64,000 nucleotides of DNA. It comes from Rheinheimera tangshanensis. Lineage in GTDB: Bacteria > Pseudomonadota > Gammaproteobacteria > Enterobacterales > Alteromonadaceae. The stretch covers positions 310,001 through 374,000 of the forward strand of contig NZ_BMLH01000002.1 of assembly GCF_014645135.1 (NCBI RefSeq). The letters are read 5' to 3'. Made by a program: the position numbers and the translations under genes. Positions within the stretch are counted from its first letter, which is position 1. Every line of letters begins with the position of its first letter. The notes under the pieces were generated by a model. It saw only the letters and a list, made by a program, of their open reading frames with translations. It searched no databases and had not been told where the DNA came from. Shown piece after piece: positions 44,211-53,333 of the stretch.

Positions 44211-45395
44211 ATGAGTAAAACTGTTTCTTTGGGTTTATTGGTGCTGCTTGCCAGTATCATCGCTATTACCCCTCTGGCCATTGATATGTATTTACCTGCT
44301 ATGCCAGTGATGGCTGATGAATTAGGTACAGATATTGGTCTTATTCAGCAATCGTTGAGCATATATCTGGCAGCTTACGGTTTAGGGATGCTGCTGTTTG
44401 GCCCGCTGGCTGATGCTATTGGTCGTCGTCCTTTGGCTTTAGGTGGGCTGTGTTTTTTTTGCCTGGCCAGTTTTGCATTAGCTTTTTGTCAAGACGCTCA
44501 GTGGTTGTTAGCGTTACGCGCGTTACAGGCTTTTGCCGGCAGTGCGGCAACTGTAGTCATTCCTGGAATTATTCGTGCTTTGTATCAGGAAAATACAGCC
44601 AAAGGTATGTCCTATGTGTCGATGATTATGATGATGGCGCCTCTGATCGCTCCGGCTATCGGCAGTGCTGTACTTTGGGTTGGGCATTGGCAGGATATCT
44701 TTTTAGTGCTGGCTTTGTATTCGGCATTGATCCTGCTGCTGACCTGGCGTTTTTTACCTGATCCTGTGCCAGTTGTGAAAGGACGGCAGCTGGAATTTTT
44801 CTCTGGTTATCGTTTTGTGTTTGCCCACCTGGCGGCGCGACCACAAATTGCGACCTCGATGTTTGCCTCTTTTTCTTTCTTTTGCTTTCTGACCGCGGTG
44901 CCTTTTGTTTATATTGAATACTTCGGAGTCAACGAACAACTCTTTAGCCTGTTGTTTGCACTCAATGTGGGCATGCTGATGCTGGCTAATTTCTGTAATA
45001 GCAGGTTGGTCAGCCGCTTTGGTCCGCAGCGTATGCTGAATATGGGACTGGTATCCGCACTGTGCAGCGCTGTTGTGCTTTGTCTGGCCAACTGGTTTGA
45101 ACTAGGTTTAGTGTTTACTGTGCTGAGCATTGCGCCTTTGATGGCAAGCTTGGGTTTGATTGCCACTAATGCAGACGCGATGATTTTGATGCGTTTTCCT
45201 GAGCACAGTGGCACAGCTACGGCGGTGATTGGGACACTGAGATTTGGCAGTGGTGCATTAGCTGGTCCTCTGTTAGCGCTGATTTATACCGGAACAGCTC
45301 TGCCTTTTTCCTTATTGATGTTGTCTGGCGTGCTGGCGATCGCTATTAGTCAGTTTTTAGGTGCACATCAAGCGCGGCCTGCCAAAGCATCTTAA
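44211..45395 (+). CDS. Bcr/CflA-family multidrug efflux MFS transporter
   Basis: 12-helix MFS drug:H+ antiporter of the Bcr/CflA type, 394 aa from ATG 44211. The in-frame upstream ATG 44145 would add 22 non-family residues, so 44211 is preferred; its ribosome-binding site is weak. Family hallmarks are IDMYLPAMPVMADELG at the end of helix 1, the loop motif GPLADAIGRRPLAL, and the RALQAFAGSAATVVIPGIIRAL segment in helices 4-5. Substrates of the family include bicyclomycin, chloramphenicol and sulfonamides; none can be assigned here. The 3' end overlaps comM (convergent) by 4 nt. Confidence 0.92.
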   Translation: MSKTVSLGLLVLLASIIAITPLAIDMYLPAMPVMADELGTDIGLIQQSLSIYLAAYGLGMLLFGPLADAIGRRPLALGGLCFFCLASFALAFCQDAQWLLALRALQAFAGSAATVVIPGIIRALYQENTAKGMSYVSMIMMMAPLIAPAIGSAVLWVGHWQDIFLVLALYSALILLLTWRFLPDPVPVVKGRQLEFFSGYRFVFAHLAARPQIATSMFASFSFFCFLTAVPFVYIEYFGVNEQLFSLLFALNVGMLMLANFCNSRLVSRFGPQRMLNMGLVSALCSAVVLCLANWFELGLVFTVLSIAPLMASLGLIATNADAMILMRFPEHSGTATAVIGTLRFGSGALAGPLLALIYTGTALPFSLLMLSGVLAIAISQFLGAHQARPAKAS

Positions 45396-46891
45396 GATTG
45401 CAGATGATTGAGTAGCCGGTCAAAGGCGCGATAACTTAAGGCTTCGAGTAAATCCGTGCGCTCTATCTGCGGACGCTGAGCTAAGTCGGCCAGAGTACGT
45501 GCTACTTTGAGCAGTTTGTGATAACTGCGGGCAGATAGTTTGAGCTGGGTCAGGCAATGTTCAAAAAAATCGGCATCTGCTGGTGTTAAGTAACAGTGTT
45601 GTGCCAGTTCAGTCAGGTTTAAGCGTGCATTGGCTTTGCCTTGCCGTTGCCACTGAATAGCTCGTGCCGACTGCACTCTTTGTTTTACCTGAACACTGGA
45701 CTCTTCCTGTTTATGCTGGCTTAAACTGCCTTTAGGTAACAGTGGAACTTCGACCTGGAGTTCGATACGGTCGAGAAAAGGACCAGATAAACGGCTTAAA
45801 TAACGGCGGATTTGCTCTGGACTGGAGCGGCCATCTTTGTGGTGCCCTGACGGGCTTGGGTTGAGCGCTACGACCAATTGAAAACAGGCAGGAAACTCAG
45901 CCTGTCGCGCTGCTCTGGAGATAAATACTTTGCCGCTTTCTAAAGGTTGGCGTAGTGATTCGAGTACCAGACGTGGAAATTCGGGTACCTCATCTAGAAA
46001 CAGAATGCCGCTGTGGGCTAAAGATATTTCTCCGGGACGAGGTACAGAACCACCCCCAACCAAAGCTACTGCTGAGCAGGTGTGATGAGGCTGACGAAAG
46101 GGCCGCTGATGCCATTGTTGCAAGGTCCGGGGTTGTGCAGCTACTGAATAAATCGCTGCGGTCTCAAGCGCCTCTTGATCACTCAGGCCGGGTAAAATAC
46201 CAGGTAAACGTTGAGCCAGCATAGATTTCCCTGTGCCTGCTGGGCCAAACATCAGCAAGTTATGTTCACCTGCTGCAGCTATTTCCAGTGCTCTTTTCGC
46301 TTGAGCCTGACCACGTACTTCAGCCAGATCCGGATAGGATTCAGCCTGAATATCCGTAATGGCAGGTATAGCAGGTAAGGCCTGATGTTGCAGTAAAAAT
46401 GCATGGAGTTGTAATAAATGCTCTGCGCCGCACAGCTGCATATCGGGAATGTGTTGTGCTTGTACCGCATTTTGTAAAGGAAATACAGCGATATGTCCGG
46501 CCATTTTGCAGGCCAAAGCCAAAGGGATTTCGCCGACTATACTGCGAATTTCACCTGATAAGGCTAATTCGCCAAAAAACTCATAACCCGATAAATCTGC
46601 TTGCAATTGACCGCTCGCATGCAAGATGCCCAGTGCTATCGCCAAATCAAAACGACCGCCTTCTTTGGGAAGATCGGCAGGTGCCAGGTTGACGGTGATT
46701 TTATGATCCGGAAACTCAAAACCGCTATTAATCAAAGCGCTGCGTACTCTGTCTTTGGCTTCTTTGACTGAGGTTTCTGGCAAGCCTACCAGCTGAAATC
46801 CCGGTAGACCACGACTCAGATGAACCTCCACTGTGACCAGTGGTGCCTGTAAACCGCAGCGGGCTCTGCTGTGAACTAAGGCCAGTGCCAT
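45392..46891 (-). CDS. comM: ComM/YifB Mg-chelatase-like AAA+ ATPase
   Basis: 499-aa protein: N-terminal Lon-like/ChlI domain (about 1-170; ALVHSRARCGLQAPLVTVEVHLSRGLPGFQLVGLP), then a Mg-chelatase AAA+ module with Walker A FGPAGTGKS (about 216-224), Walker B ILFLDEVPEF (about 295-304) and a C-terminal sensor helix. In Vibrio and Haemophilus ComM is a hexameric helicase that promotes branch migration during natural transformation, and it is present in many non-competent species too. The gene stands alone. Upstream, 308 bp separate it from the divergent binding-protein gene. Confidence 0.96.
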   Translation of the reverse strand: MALALVHSRARCGLQAPLVTVEVHLSRGLPGFQLVGLPETSVKEAKDRVRSALINSGFEFPDHKITVNLAPADLPKEGGRFDLAIALGILHASGQLQADLSGYEFFGELALSGEIRSIVGEIPLALACKMAGHIAVFPLQNAVQAQHIPDMQLCGAEHLLQLHAFLLQHQALPAIPAITDIQAESYPDLAEVRGQAQAKRALEIAAAGEHNLLMFGPAGTGKSMLAQRLPGILPGLSDQEALETAAIYSVAAQPRTLQQWHQRPFRQPHHTCSAVALVGGGSVPRPGEISLAHSGILFLDEVPEFPRLVLESLRQPLESGKVFISRAARQAEFPACFQLVVALNPSPSGHHKDGRSSPEQIRRYLSRLSGPFLDRIELQVEVPLLPKGSLSQHKQEESSVQVKQRVQSARAIQWQRQGKANARLNLTELAQHCYLTPADADFFEHCLTQLKLSARSYHKLLKVARTLADLAQRPQIERTDLLEALSYRAFDRLLNHLQS

Positions 46892-47199
46892 GCTCTATCC
46901 TTAGATGATTTTGTTTACTTAATTTTAACCTTTAAACTTCAGTTCGCCAGTAGTCACAGCGAATTGACAAAAGTGTTTTTTAAGCCTCATACCATTTGCG
47001 GTTAAGTCTATGTTTATTGCCACTATTTTCTTCTTTTTCTACAACGAAATACAGCCGGAGTACTTTCATTTTCCGCATTTCCTGCTATTCCTCTAACAGT
47101 AGAGCAATAAATTGAACCTGAACTGTTTTGTCTGATAAGGTGAGGGTAACTAACTACAGCTTGGTATTGATCTGGTATCAGTAAACACATTGGGGTCCC
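46892..47199. other. 308-bp divergent intergenic region, no gene
   Basis: Contains the promoters of comM (minus) and the next binding protein (plus). It is AT-rich near comM. I see no repeat, hairpin or clear operator. A minus-strand frame across 47023-47301 overlaps the real gene and looks random. Confidence 0.5.
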
Positions 47200-47991
47200 A
47201 TGCGCTTTGTATTGATATTGCTGTTCAATTGTGGTCTGTGTTGGAGCTTGCAGGCTAAAACTTATGTGATTGGTATAGAGCAGCTGGACTATTACCCGCA
47301 TTACGATTTTAAATCGGCTCAGCCCAGAGGTTATTTTTTCGATTTAATACAGCTTTATAGCCAGTGGAGCGGCGATGAGTTTGTCTTTAAGGCTCTGCCG
47401 GTTAAACGTTTATACAAAGACTCAATTGAGCTGACAGACTTTGTCTATCCGGACAACAGAGCATGGCAACCTCATTTAGATATAGATTCAAACATCACTA
47501 AGTATTACAGCGCTCCGGTGATTTATACGCTGGGAGCTACTATGGTCTTGCCAGAAAAGCGTCGTATGACGATGGATGAGTTTAAAGTGCTGGCGAACAT
47601 CCATGGATTCTCGCCGACGCTTTGGATGGAGTTAAAACAACATCACAAGTTTAAAATCCTGGATGTACCTGATGCTGAGTCTGCTTTACGTATGGCGATG
47701 CGAGGCAGAGTTGATGCTGCAAACGTCGAATACAATGTCGCTTTGCATCATCTTCAGCAAATGAAATTATCTGGAGCTTTGGTGATGGCTGAGCATTTAC
47801 CTTTTACCAATCTCGCATTTCATTTATCCAGCCAAAAACATCCGGAACAAATACGGCGTTTTAATCAGTTTCTGATTGAACAACAGGACCAGATCCAGCG
47901 GTTAAAGCGGCGTTATGCTTTAGTAGAATACAAGGGACAATTGCCAAAATTGCCGGATGACCAAAAGGTTACTGCTGAAATTCGCCATTAA
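47200..47991 (+). CDS. Periplasmic solute-binding-like protein
   Basis: 263-aa exported protein with signal peptide LILLFNCGLCWSLQAKT (cut near residue 20). It has a family-3-like binding fold: VIGIEQLDYYPHYDFKSAQPRGYFFDLIQLY at the first lobe and DAESALRMAMRGRVDAANVEYNVALHHL at the second-lobe hinge. It is more diverged from the canonical domain than the one at 43368. The last 20 residues are charged. There are no transport genes adjacent, so it may be a sensor or orphan receptor. The ATG at 47200 follows a GGGG stretch used as ribosome-binding site. Confidence 0.82.
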   Translation: MRFVLILLFNCGLCWSLQAKTYVIGIEQLDYYPHYDFKSAQPRGYFFDLIQLYSQWSGDEFVFKALPVKRLYKDSIELTDFVYPDNRAWQPHLDIDSNITKYYSAPVIYTLGATMVLPEKRRMTMDEFKVLANIHGFSPTLWMELKQHHKFKILDVPDAESALRMAMRGRVDAANVEYNVALHHLQQMKLSGALVMAEHLPFTNLAFHLSSQKHPEQIRRFNQFLIEQQDQIQRLKRRYALVEYKGQLPKLPDDQKVTAEIRH

Positions 47992-48036
47992 AGTCGCTAC
48001 ACTAGCCATAGTTAATTAAAATCATGGGAACTTGAT

Positions 48037-48798
48037 ATGTTTGAATGGATCGCAAGTCCAGAGGCCTGGATTGCGTTGGGTACTCTGGCAGCTTTAGAAA
48101 TTGTCTTAGGCATAGACAACATTATCTTCTTATCTATTTTGGTTGGGCGTTTACCTGAACACCAGCGTGCTTTTGCCCGTCGTATGGGGTTAGGCTTAGC
48201 TATGTTTGCCCGTCTGGCACTGTTATTCTCGATTTCCTGGGTGATGGGGTTAACTGAAACCTGGTTTACCGTATTGGGTAATGACATTTCGGGTCGGGAT
48301 GTGATCTTAATAGGTGGCGGTTTGTTCCTGCTGGCGAAGTCGACTCAGGAAATTCACCATAGCCTTGAAGGCCCTGATGAAGAAGAAAACGCAGGTCCTA
48401 AAGTGGTCGCGAATAACCTCTTTATGGTGCTGATCCAAATCGCGATCTTAGATATCGTTTTCTCTTTAGATTCAGTGATCACTGCTGTTGGTCTGGTCAA
48501 TCAAATTGAAATTATGGCTATTGCTATCATCGCAGCTGTTTTAGTGATGATGTTTGCTGCTAAGTCTATTGGTGATTTTGTTGATGCCCACCCTTCTATT
48601 AAAGTACTGGCGTTATCTTTCCTGATTTTGGTCGGTGTAACTTTAATGATCGAAGGTTTTGATGTGCATGTACCAAAAGGTTATATCTATTTTGCTATGG
48701 CGTTCTCTGTTGCTGTGGAGATGGTCAATATCCGTATGCGTAAAGGCCGCAATGCAGTGAAACTGCATAAAGCCATGACAGAAGAGAAAGCTGAATAA
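48037..48798 (+). CDS. ygdQ: TerC-family membrane protein (YgdQ-like)
   Basis: 253-aa integral membrane protein with seven helices, very close in pattern to E. coli YgdQ: SPEAWIALGTLAALEIVLGIDNIIFLSILVGRLP, SGRDVILIGGGLFLLAKSTQEIHHSLEG, DIVFSLDSVITAVGL and a C-terminal DVHVPKGYIYFAMAFSVAVEM. Conserved intramembrane acids in IDN and LDS are the TerC signature; the family is tied to tellurite resistance and metal (manganese/calcium) export. The gene is monocistronic with a terminator shared with the convergent DUF2955 gene. Confidence 0.93.
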   Translation: MFEWIASPEAWIALGTLAALEIVLGIDNIIFLSILVGRLPEHQRAFARRMGLGLAMFARLALLFSISWVMGLTETWFTVLGNDISGRDVILIGGGLFLLAKSTQEIHHSLEGPDEEENAGPKVVANNLFMVLIQIAILDIVFSLDSVITAVGLVNQIEIMAIAIIAAVLVMMFAAKSIGDFVDAHPSIKVLALSFLILVGVTLMIEGFDVHVPKGYIYFAMAFSVAVEMVNIRMRKGRNAVKLHKAMTEEKAE

Positions 48799-48818
48799 AC
48801 TCGGCCCCTGACGTGAAA

Positions 48819-48855
48819 AAAAAGCCCTGTGAGTTAACAACTGACGGGGCTTTTT
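48819..48855 (+). terminator. Terminator after the TerC-family gene, overlapping the DUF2955 3' end
   Basis: AAAAAGCCC (48819-48827) pairs with GGGCTTTTT (48847-48855), with an inner AGTT/AACT stem. It works for the plus strand (T5 then CTTTC). It overlaps the last codons of the minus-strand DUF2955 gene and its A-run would also give a T tract on that strand. Confidence 0.8.
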
Positions 48856-49835
48856 CTTTCCAGCTGCAGATACAAGACTGTAGCGAGCAGCAGAGTGAAA
48901 ACTACAGCAACACCAACTGAGCTTATCCGGTACAAAGCGCTGTACATCAGATCCTGATCCGGCTTTAAATACTGACCAAAAATAATGGCCATAGTAGTCA
49001 TGCCGCCAAAAGCCACACCCGAGCCAGGCCCTTCCAGTTGCTGCGCTCTGGCAAAAATCAACATGCCAAAAAAGAACGCCAGCATGGTTAACGGCAAGTG
49101 CTGATAGTTGTCGTACAACACCAACTGAGCGACTATGGCATAAGCCGATCCCAGCAAGACTCCAGAAGCTCTTTTGATGCCCGCTTGTACTATTCCAGTG
49201 AAACTCATCGGCAGCAGGATCAGGATGCTGCTGGCCTGAGCGGACAGTGAATCCTGTAAGTCCAGCAGTTGAAAGGTCACAAAAGATAATGTGGCCAAAG
49301 ATGCAGCCACCAGACTTTGTTGCTGCTGCTCAAAAGCTGTTTTCGCCGGGGGCAGTTGCATTGGCTGTTCTGATACTGGAAATAACCAAATCATGCTACT
49401 GGCAATGAGCAAAGCCAATAATACGGCCAATAAAGCATTGCCAAGCATTTGGCCAGGATCCATGCTGGGGTAGCTGGCAAAATGCAAAAAGATACTACCG
49501 TTAATAATGGCAATAGCGGCAAAAACAAAAAGAGCTCCCTTGGCCATCAGGCGGAATAACCAGAGAAAATACACAAACACCAGCAGTGTCATGACCAGGC
49601 TTAAAGCGCCGAGCCAGCTGTACAGCAATACCATAGCGCCAGCCAGCAGGTTCGCCGTCAGGTATTGCAGTACCACAAAAGGGGTCAGTCTTGGGATTAA
49701 GCCTAACAGCAGCACAGGACTGATGGTGAAAAACACGCCCCATTGATCGGAGTTGGTCAGTTTAGCCAGCAGTAAACCCAGACTGGCACCAAAGGCCAGC
49801 CGCAGTACTTTATTAAAAGGAGTGGAAGCAAACAT
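48834..49835 (-). CDS. DUF2955 (FUSC-like) inner-membrane protein
   Basis: 333-aa protein with two blocks of hydrophobic helices (about residues 10-150 and 175-325) split by a short hydrophilic loop, the layout of DUF2955 proteins related to the fusaric-acid resistance/YccS superfamily. In this setting they act as the inner-membrane partner of an HlyD-type periplasmic adaptor (compare AaeB with AaeA). It follows the HlyD gene by 32 nt and is the last gene of the marR-hlyD-DUF2955 operon. Likely exports aromatic acids or other toxic compounds. Substrate is inferred from family only. Confidence 0.86.
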   Translation of the reverse strand: MFASTPFNKVLRLAFGASLGLLLAKLTNSDQWGVFFTISPVLLLGLIPRLTPFVVLQYLTANLLAGAMVLLYSWLGALSLVMTLLVFVYFLWLFRLMAKGALFVFAAIAIINGSIFLHFASYPSMDPGQMLGNALLAVLLALLIASSMIWLFPVSEQPMQLPPAKTAFEQQQQSLVAASLATLSFVTFQLLDLQDSLSAQASSILILLPMSFTGIVQAGIKRASGVLLGSAYAIVAQLVLYDNYQHLPLTMLAFFFGMLIFARAQQLEGPGSGVAFGGMTTMAIIFGQYLKPDQDLMYSALYRISSVGVAVVFTLLLATVLYLQLERKSPVSC

Positions 49836-49867
49836 AGTAGGCCCTGTGCTCTGTCATCAACACCATC

Positions 49868-50932
49868 TCAGTAGACATAATGCAGCAGGCTAATCAGCTG
49901 GATTTGGCTTTTCGCCAAAGCGGCCAGCACGCTGTTGTCTTGCGGCACCAGTTGCACTGTGGCGCGGGAACCTACCACTAAAGCTGGCGGCATTTGCTGT
50001 TGCATCGCCAGATTCACTTTTAAACGCTGGGCATCACGAACCCAGCGGCTGCTGCTGTCAGCTGTGGCTAAGCGTCCATCCGGTGTGCTTTGGCCATTGG
50101 CGACACCAGCATCAATATCGCGCACTGAAGCTGTAAATACTTCACCAGGTAAAGCGTCAAAAGTGATAAGTGCCTCAGTGCCCCGGTGCACATGCAACAG
50201 ACTTTTCTCCCGAAACAAAGCGCTGACCCAACTTTGCTGAGTGGACACCAAAGCGACTGTGGCCTGATGACTCGCCAGATTAGTACCGACCTCCAGTTGT
50301 AAGTCTGTCACTATGCCATCGACATCGGCATAGACTTTTGTTCTGTCCAGTTCCAGTTGTGCTAAGGCCAGCTGATTCCGGGCTTGTTTAATTTGTACTA
50401 ATTCCTCAGATGGTATTCCAAGTTCAGCTTCACGTTCCGCTAAATCTGCTGTACTGGCCTGTAGCTCTGCTTTGGCTTTGAGTACCGCAGTTTGACTTTG
50501 CTCCAGTTGCTGGCGTGGAATTAGTTTTTGACTGTAGAGTTGCTGATAACGCTGATCTTCCCTTTGTACGTCTTGCAGGGCAAAACGTGCCTGATCAACA
50601 CGTGCCGTTGCACTTTGCAAAGCCGCGCTTAACTGACGATTGTTTTGCTGACTTTGCTCCAGTTGTAACTGAGCCTGCTCCAGCTTGAGTTGGTAGTCCG
50701 TTGGATCCAGTTCAAACAATAAATCGCCTTTTTTCACCTGTTGATTATTTTGCACTGCAACAGAGACCACACGACCAGACACCTGTGGCGCAACCTGTAC
50801 CACGTAACGTTGCACCAGACTGTCTGTAGTGACAGGCATGTACAAATCTGCAGCCAGGTAGTAACCAAACACCAGTCCGAACAGTAATAAGGTCCATTTG
50901 ATCCAGCGATTAAACAGTTGCTCGGCGCTCAT
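49868..50932 (-). CDS. HlyD-family membrane fusion protein (EmrA/AaeA-like)
   Basis: 354-aa periplasmic adaptor. The N-terminal membrane anchor is LLLFGLVFGYYLAADLYM (about 13-32). The first half of the lipoyl domain has YVVQVAPQVSGRVVSVAVQNNQQVKKGDLLFELD (about 43-76). A long coiled-coil hairpin covers about 78-190 and the second lipoyl half is KVYADVDGIVTDLQLEVG. A beta barrel completes it. It would bridge DUF2955 and an outer-membrane channel encoded elsewhere. The stop of marR overlaps its start (ATGA), so the two are coupled. Confidence 0.92.
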   Translation of the reverse strand: MSAEQLFNRWIKWTLLLFGLVFGYYLAADLYMPVTTDSLVQRYVVQVAPQVSGRVVSVAVQNNQQVKKGDLLFELDPTDYQLKLEQAQLQLEQSQQNNRQLSAALQSATARVDQARFALQDVQREDQRYQQLYSQKLIPRQQLEQSQTAVLKAKAELQASTADLAEREAELGIPSEELVQIKQARNQLALAQLELDRTKVYADVDGIVTDLQLEVGTNLASHQATVALVSTQQSWVSALFREKSLLHVHRGTEALITFDALPGEVFTASVRDIDAGVANGQSTPDGRLATADSSSRWVRDAQRLKVNLAMQQQMPPALVVGSRATVQLVPQDNSVLAALAKSQIQLISLLHYVY

Positions 50933-51381
50933 GCTAAATCTCCGGCTTTTTGATCCTGCAAAAGTACTGCGGCTTGTTGCAATACCAAACTCAGTAAGAG
51001 TGGTAAATCCTGCTGCTGTTGCGGGGTCAGTTTGGCCAATAATTGCTGTTGCAGTGCACTGCGTTGTTCATTGATAGCGGCAACTAAATCTGTAGCCGCC
51101 GGTAATAAATACAACACCTTCTGACGTCTATCCTGCTCTGAAGGACGACGCTCTATCAGACCTTGTTTTTCCAGCTGGTCTAGAACCGGCACTAAAGAAG
51201 GGGTTTCTACAGCCAATAGACGGGCTAGTTCAGTTTGACTAAAGCCCTGATTTTCAGCGATGTACACCAGTGCTATGCCAGAGCTTTGCGTCAGCCCCTG
51301 ACAAGCTAATTGTTTATCCAGCAAACAGCGCCATTGGCGGGATAGCTGGTGAACTTGCAGACCTAGACTTTGGAAACTCAT
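50929..51381 (-). CDS. MarR-family transcriptional regulator
   Basis: 150-aa winged-helix regulator. The recognition region is SQTELARLLAVETPSLVPVLDQLEKQGLIERRPSEQDRR (about residues 52-90), including the wing, with flanking dimerisation helices. It heads the operon with hlyD and DUF2955. Its own promoter carries two matching pseudo-palindromes (51398-51434), so it very likely represses the operon and is released by the exported compound or a related aromatic (inference). Confidence 0.95.
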   Translation of the reverse strand: MSFQSLGLQVHQLSRQWRCLLDKQLACQGLTQSSGIALVYIAENQGFSQTELARLLAVETPSLVPVLDQLEKQGLIERRPSEQDRRQKVLYLLPAATDLVAAINEQRSALQQQLLAKLTPQQQQDLPLLLSLVLQQAAVLLQDQKAGDLA

Positions 51382-51397
51382 AATTTGCTCGTTAATA

Positions 51398-51434
51398 ATT
51401 AGGAAGCTAACGGTATTTTAGTTAGCTTCCTAAT
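51398..51434. promoter_or_regulatory. MarR-type operator: two 14-bp arms around a 9-bp centre
   Basis: ATTAGGAAGCTAAC (51398-51411) and GTTAGCTTCCTAAT (51421-51434) are perfect inverted copies. Each arm is also a TTAG-N4-CTAA half-palindrome, so two dimers could bind about 23 bp apart on one face. One lies within the promoter spacer and the other over the start of transcription. Confidence 0.85.
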
Positions 51435-51443
51435 CAATTTCAA
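51415..51443 (-). promoter_or_regulatory. Sigma-70 promoter of the marR-hlyD-DUF2955 operon
   Basis: On the minus strand, TTGAAA (51443-51438), an exact 17-bp spacer, then TAAAAT (51420-51415). The predicted start of transcription is near 51408, within the second operator arm. Confidence 0.75.
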
Positions 51444-51514
51444 GCTGAAGCAGCAATAGCCTCATTTTCTGTGTAAATAAAAAAGTACAGGTGACCTTGC
51501 TGCTGGGCAGGAAG

Positions 51515-52141
51515 TTAGCGCAGGTCGTCGGCCTTTTTACCAAATACAGGAATGGTCAAATGCCAGCGAATGGCGGCTAAGCGTAAGGTTAATAAAGCTG
51601 TCATCCCTATGAGCATCGCGGGCATTTGCGCTATGCCAAAGCCGAGCAACTGCACATAAACCAAACCACCAAAAATACAGGTAATAGCGTAGAGTTCGCC
51701 ACGAAACACCATAGGAATTTCACGGCATAACACATCACGGATCATGCCTCCACAGACTCCGCTCATCGTGCCCATCATGATGGCAACAAAACCCGAGGTG
51801 CCGTGGTCCAGCGCTTTTTGTGTACCCATGATGACAAAAAACGCCAGACCAATAGCGTCAGCAATTTGTAAGGTATTGTTTGGGATCAGCAATCTGTTAC
51901 GGACGGCCAGAATGGTCAATCCTGCAGCCACAAATATGGCTAAGAAGTAACTGTTGTTGCTTAACCAGATCACCGGAGAGTCCAGGATCAGGTCACGTAA
52001 AGTACCACCCCCAATGGCTGTGACTGTCGCCAGCACTATCACACCAAAACCATCCATTTGTTTGCGCCAGGCTGCCAAAGTACCGGAAATTGCAAACACG
52101 GCAATGCCTAATAAATCAAACCAGTGGAAATAGAGCTCCAT
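51515..52141 (-). CDS. Trimeric intracellular cation (TRIC) channel family protein (YicG/YadS-like)
   Basis: 208-aa membrane protein with seven helices arranged as two UPF0126/TRIC repeats. The repeat signatures are visible: FAISGTLAAWRKQMDGFGVIVLATVTAIGGGTLRDLIL (about 17-54) and the second copy FFVIMGTQKALDHGTSGFVAIMMGTMSGVCGGMIRDVLC (about 101-139), each ending in GGG-x2-RD or GG-x-IRD. Bacterial members have been described as potassium channels or glycine-related transporters. The gene is monocistronic, upstream of the MarR operon on the same strand with 133 bp between. Confidence 0.92.
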   Translation of the reverse strand: MELYFHWFDLLGIAVFAISGTLAAWRKQMDGFGVIVLATVTAIGGGTLRDLILDSPVIWLSNNSYFLAIFVAAGLTILAVRNRLLIPNNTLQIADAIGLAFFVIMGTQKALDHGTSGFVAIMMGTMSGVCGGMIRDVLCREIPMVFRGELYAITCIFGGLVYVQLLGFGIAQMPAMLIGMTALLTLRLAAIRWHLTIPVFGKKADDLR

Positions 52142-52272
52142 ACCACACCAAAAGCTGAAATGAATGGCATTAAATTAACAGGCTTTTACACTGAATCACA
52201 GGTTGAAGCAGGTGTTTTATTTGCTGCTCATGCTAGTATGACGCCGTTAGTTTGGTTGAAGGAAGAGGCAAT

Positions 52273-53256
52273 ATGGTTAAAAAAGTGTGGCTTGGAGTTG
52301 TGTTGGTGTTGTCAGCCAGTGCTGTGGCGGGTTTTTTCTATGCCAATCATCATGCAGAACAGCTAATGGCTGGCCATATCGAGCGCAGTAATCAGCAGTA
52401 TTTGCAATTAGCTGAACAGGGCGATATGCCACCTATTCATATGAGTTACAGCCAGTTGTCTGCCAACGTCATTACCTCAAGTTACAAGATCCAGGATTTG
52501 ACGATTGGAATTGCAGGAGTGGGAGATTTTATCACTGTGGGTCAGGTTGAGCTGATTGGCTTACAGCGTGATGGTTTACCCGTAGATGGTGCCGCCCGTT
52601 TAAAAGATTTAAAGCTCGCTCCTCAGGCTCTGGCTTCCTTACCCAAAGAGCTGGCTGACTATCTGGCCACTTTAGTGATGGAAATGAGTTATCAGTACAA
52701 ATACAAAGCAAAAACAGGTGACCTGACTTTTCAGCAGGAATTAAGAGTGGATCATCATTTTAGTGTGAATTATCGTTTCGCACTCACCGGCGTAACGGAG
52801 TTATGGCAGTTTGCTGAAAATATACATGGACTGACACCAGAACAGCAGCAGCGACAGTCTGAGCAACCTAATTATCTACCTGATTTAATGAAGAAAGTAG
52901 GAGCCATAGGCGTAGCAAGTGGTTCCTTTGTTGTGGAGAACAAAGCGTTTTTACAACAGCTGTTTGATCAACTGGCGGCAGCACAAATCACCACAGATTA
53001 TGCCAGCACCCAACAACAACTTAGTTCAGCTATTATGCATAATCCGCAAATACCTGCGGTTATCAGTGAGCCAGTGCTGAATTTTTTAAAACAGCCTGAG
53101 CGGTTAAAGCTCAGTTTCCAGTTTCAACAACCTCCGACCTTTTCTCAAATGCAGGACGGCTCTGCTATGACAGGAATTGAGACTGCGGAAGATTTTATCG
53201 AGTTCGCAGGTATTACTATTGAAGGCAATGCTGTTTCCGGGAGCTTGTTAAAATAA
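52273..53256 (+). CDS. Hypothetical periplasmic or membrane-anchored protein
   Basis: 327 aa from ATG 52273, which follows GGAAGAGG; the open frame above it is not needed. An N-terminal uncleaved signal or anchor (VWLGVVLVLSASAVAGFFY) precedes a soluble domain of about 300 residues with no cysteine and alternating beta-strand patterns. This recalls DUF945/YdgA-type proteins, but I cannot confirm family membership. It is monocistronic with a terminator shared with the convergent DUF3718 gene. Confidence 0.75.
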   Translation: MVKKVWLGVVLVLSASAVAGFFYANHHAEQLMAGHIERSNQQYLQLAEQGDMPPIHMSYSQLSANVITSSYKIQDLTIGIAGVGDFITVGQVELIGLQRDGLPVDGAARLKDLKLAPQALASLPKELADYLATLVMEMSYQYKYKAKTGDLTFQQELRVDHHFSVNYRFALTGVTELWQFAENIHGLTPEQQQRQSEQPNYLPDLMKKVGAIGVASGSFVVENKAFLQQLFDQLAAAQITTDYASTQQQLSSAIMHNPQIPAVISEPVLNFLKQPERLKLSFQFQQPPTFSQMQDGSAMTGIETAEDFIEFAGITIEGNAVSGSLLK

Positions 53257-53296
53257 CGGTACATCAGCTGAACTCGGCATAAGCAGTTCTGGTTAG

Positions 53297-53323
53297 AAAA
53301 ACGGCCCTTGTCGGGCCGTTTTT
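53297..53323. terminator. Bidirectional intrinsic terminator
   Basis: AAAAACGGCCC and GGGCCGTTTTT form a perfect 11-bp stem around TTGTC between the convergent genes ending at 53256 and 53334. It has a T5 tract on both strands. Confidence 0.93.
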
Positions 53324-53333
53324 AGCAAAAGTA

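Noticed and set aside
47023-47301. Minus-strand frame of 92 codons upstream of the binding protein at 47200
   Set aside because: It overlaps the signal-peptide region of the real gene and has no family pattern or ribosome-binding site.
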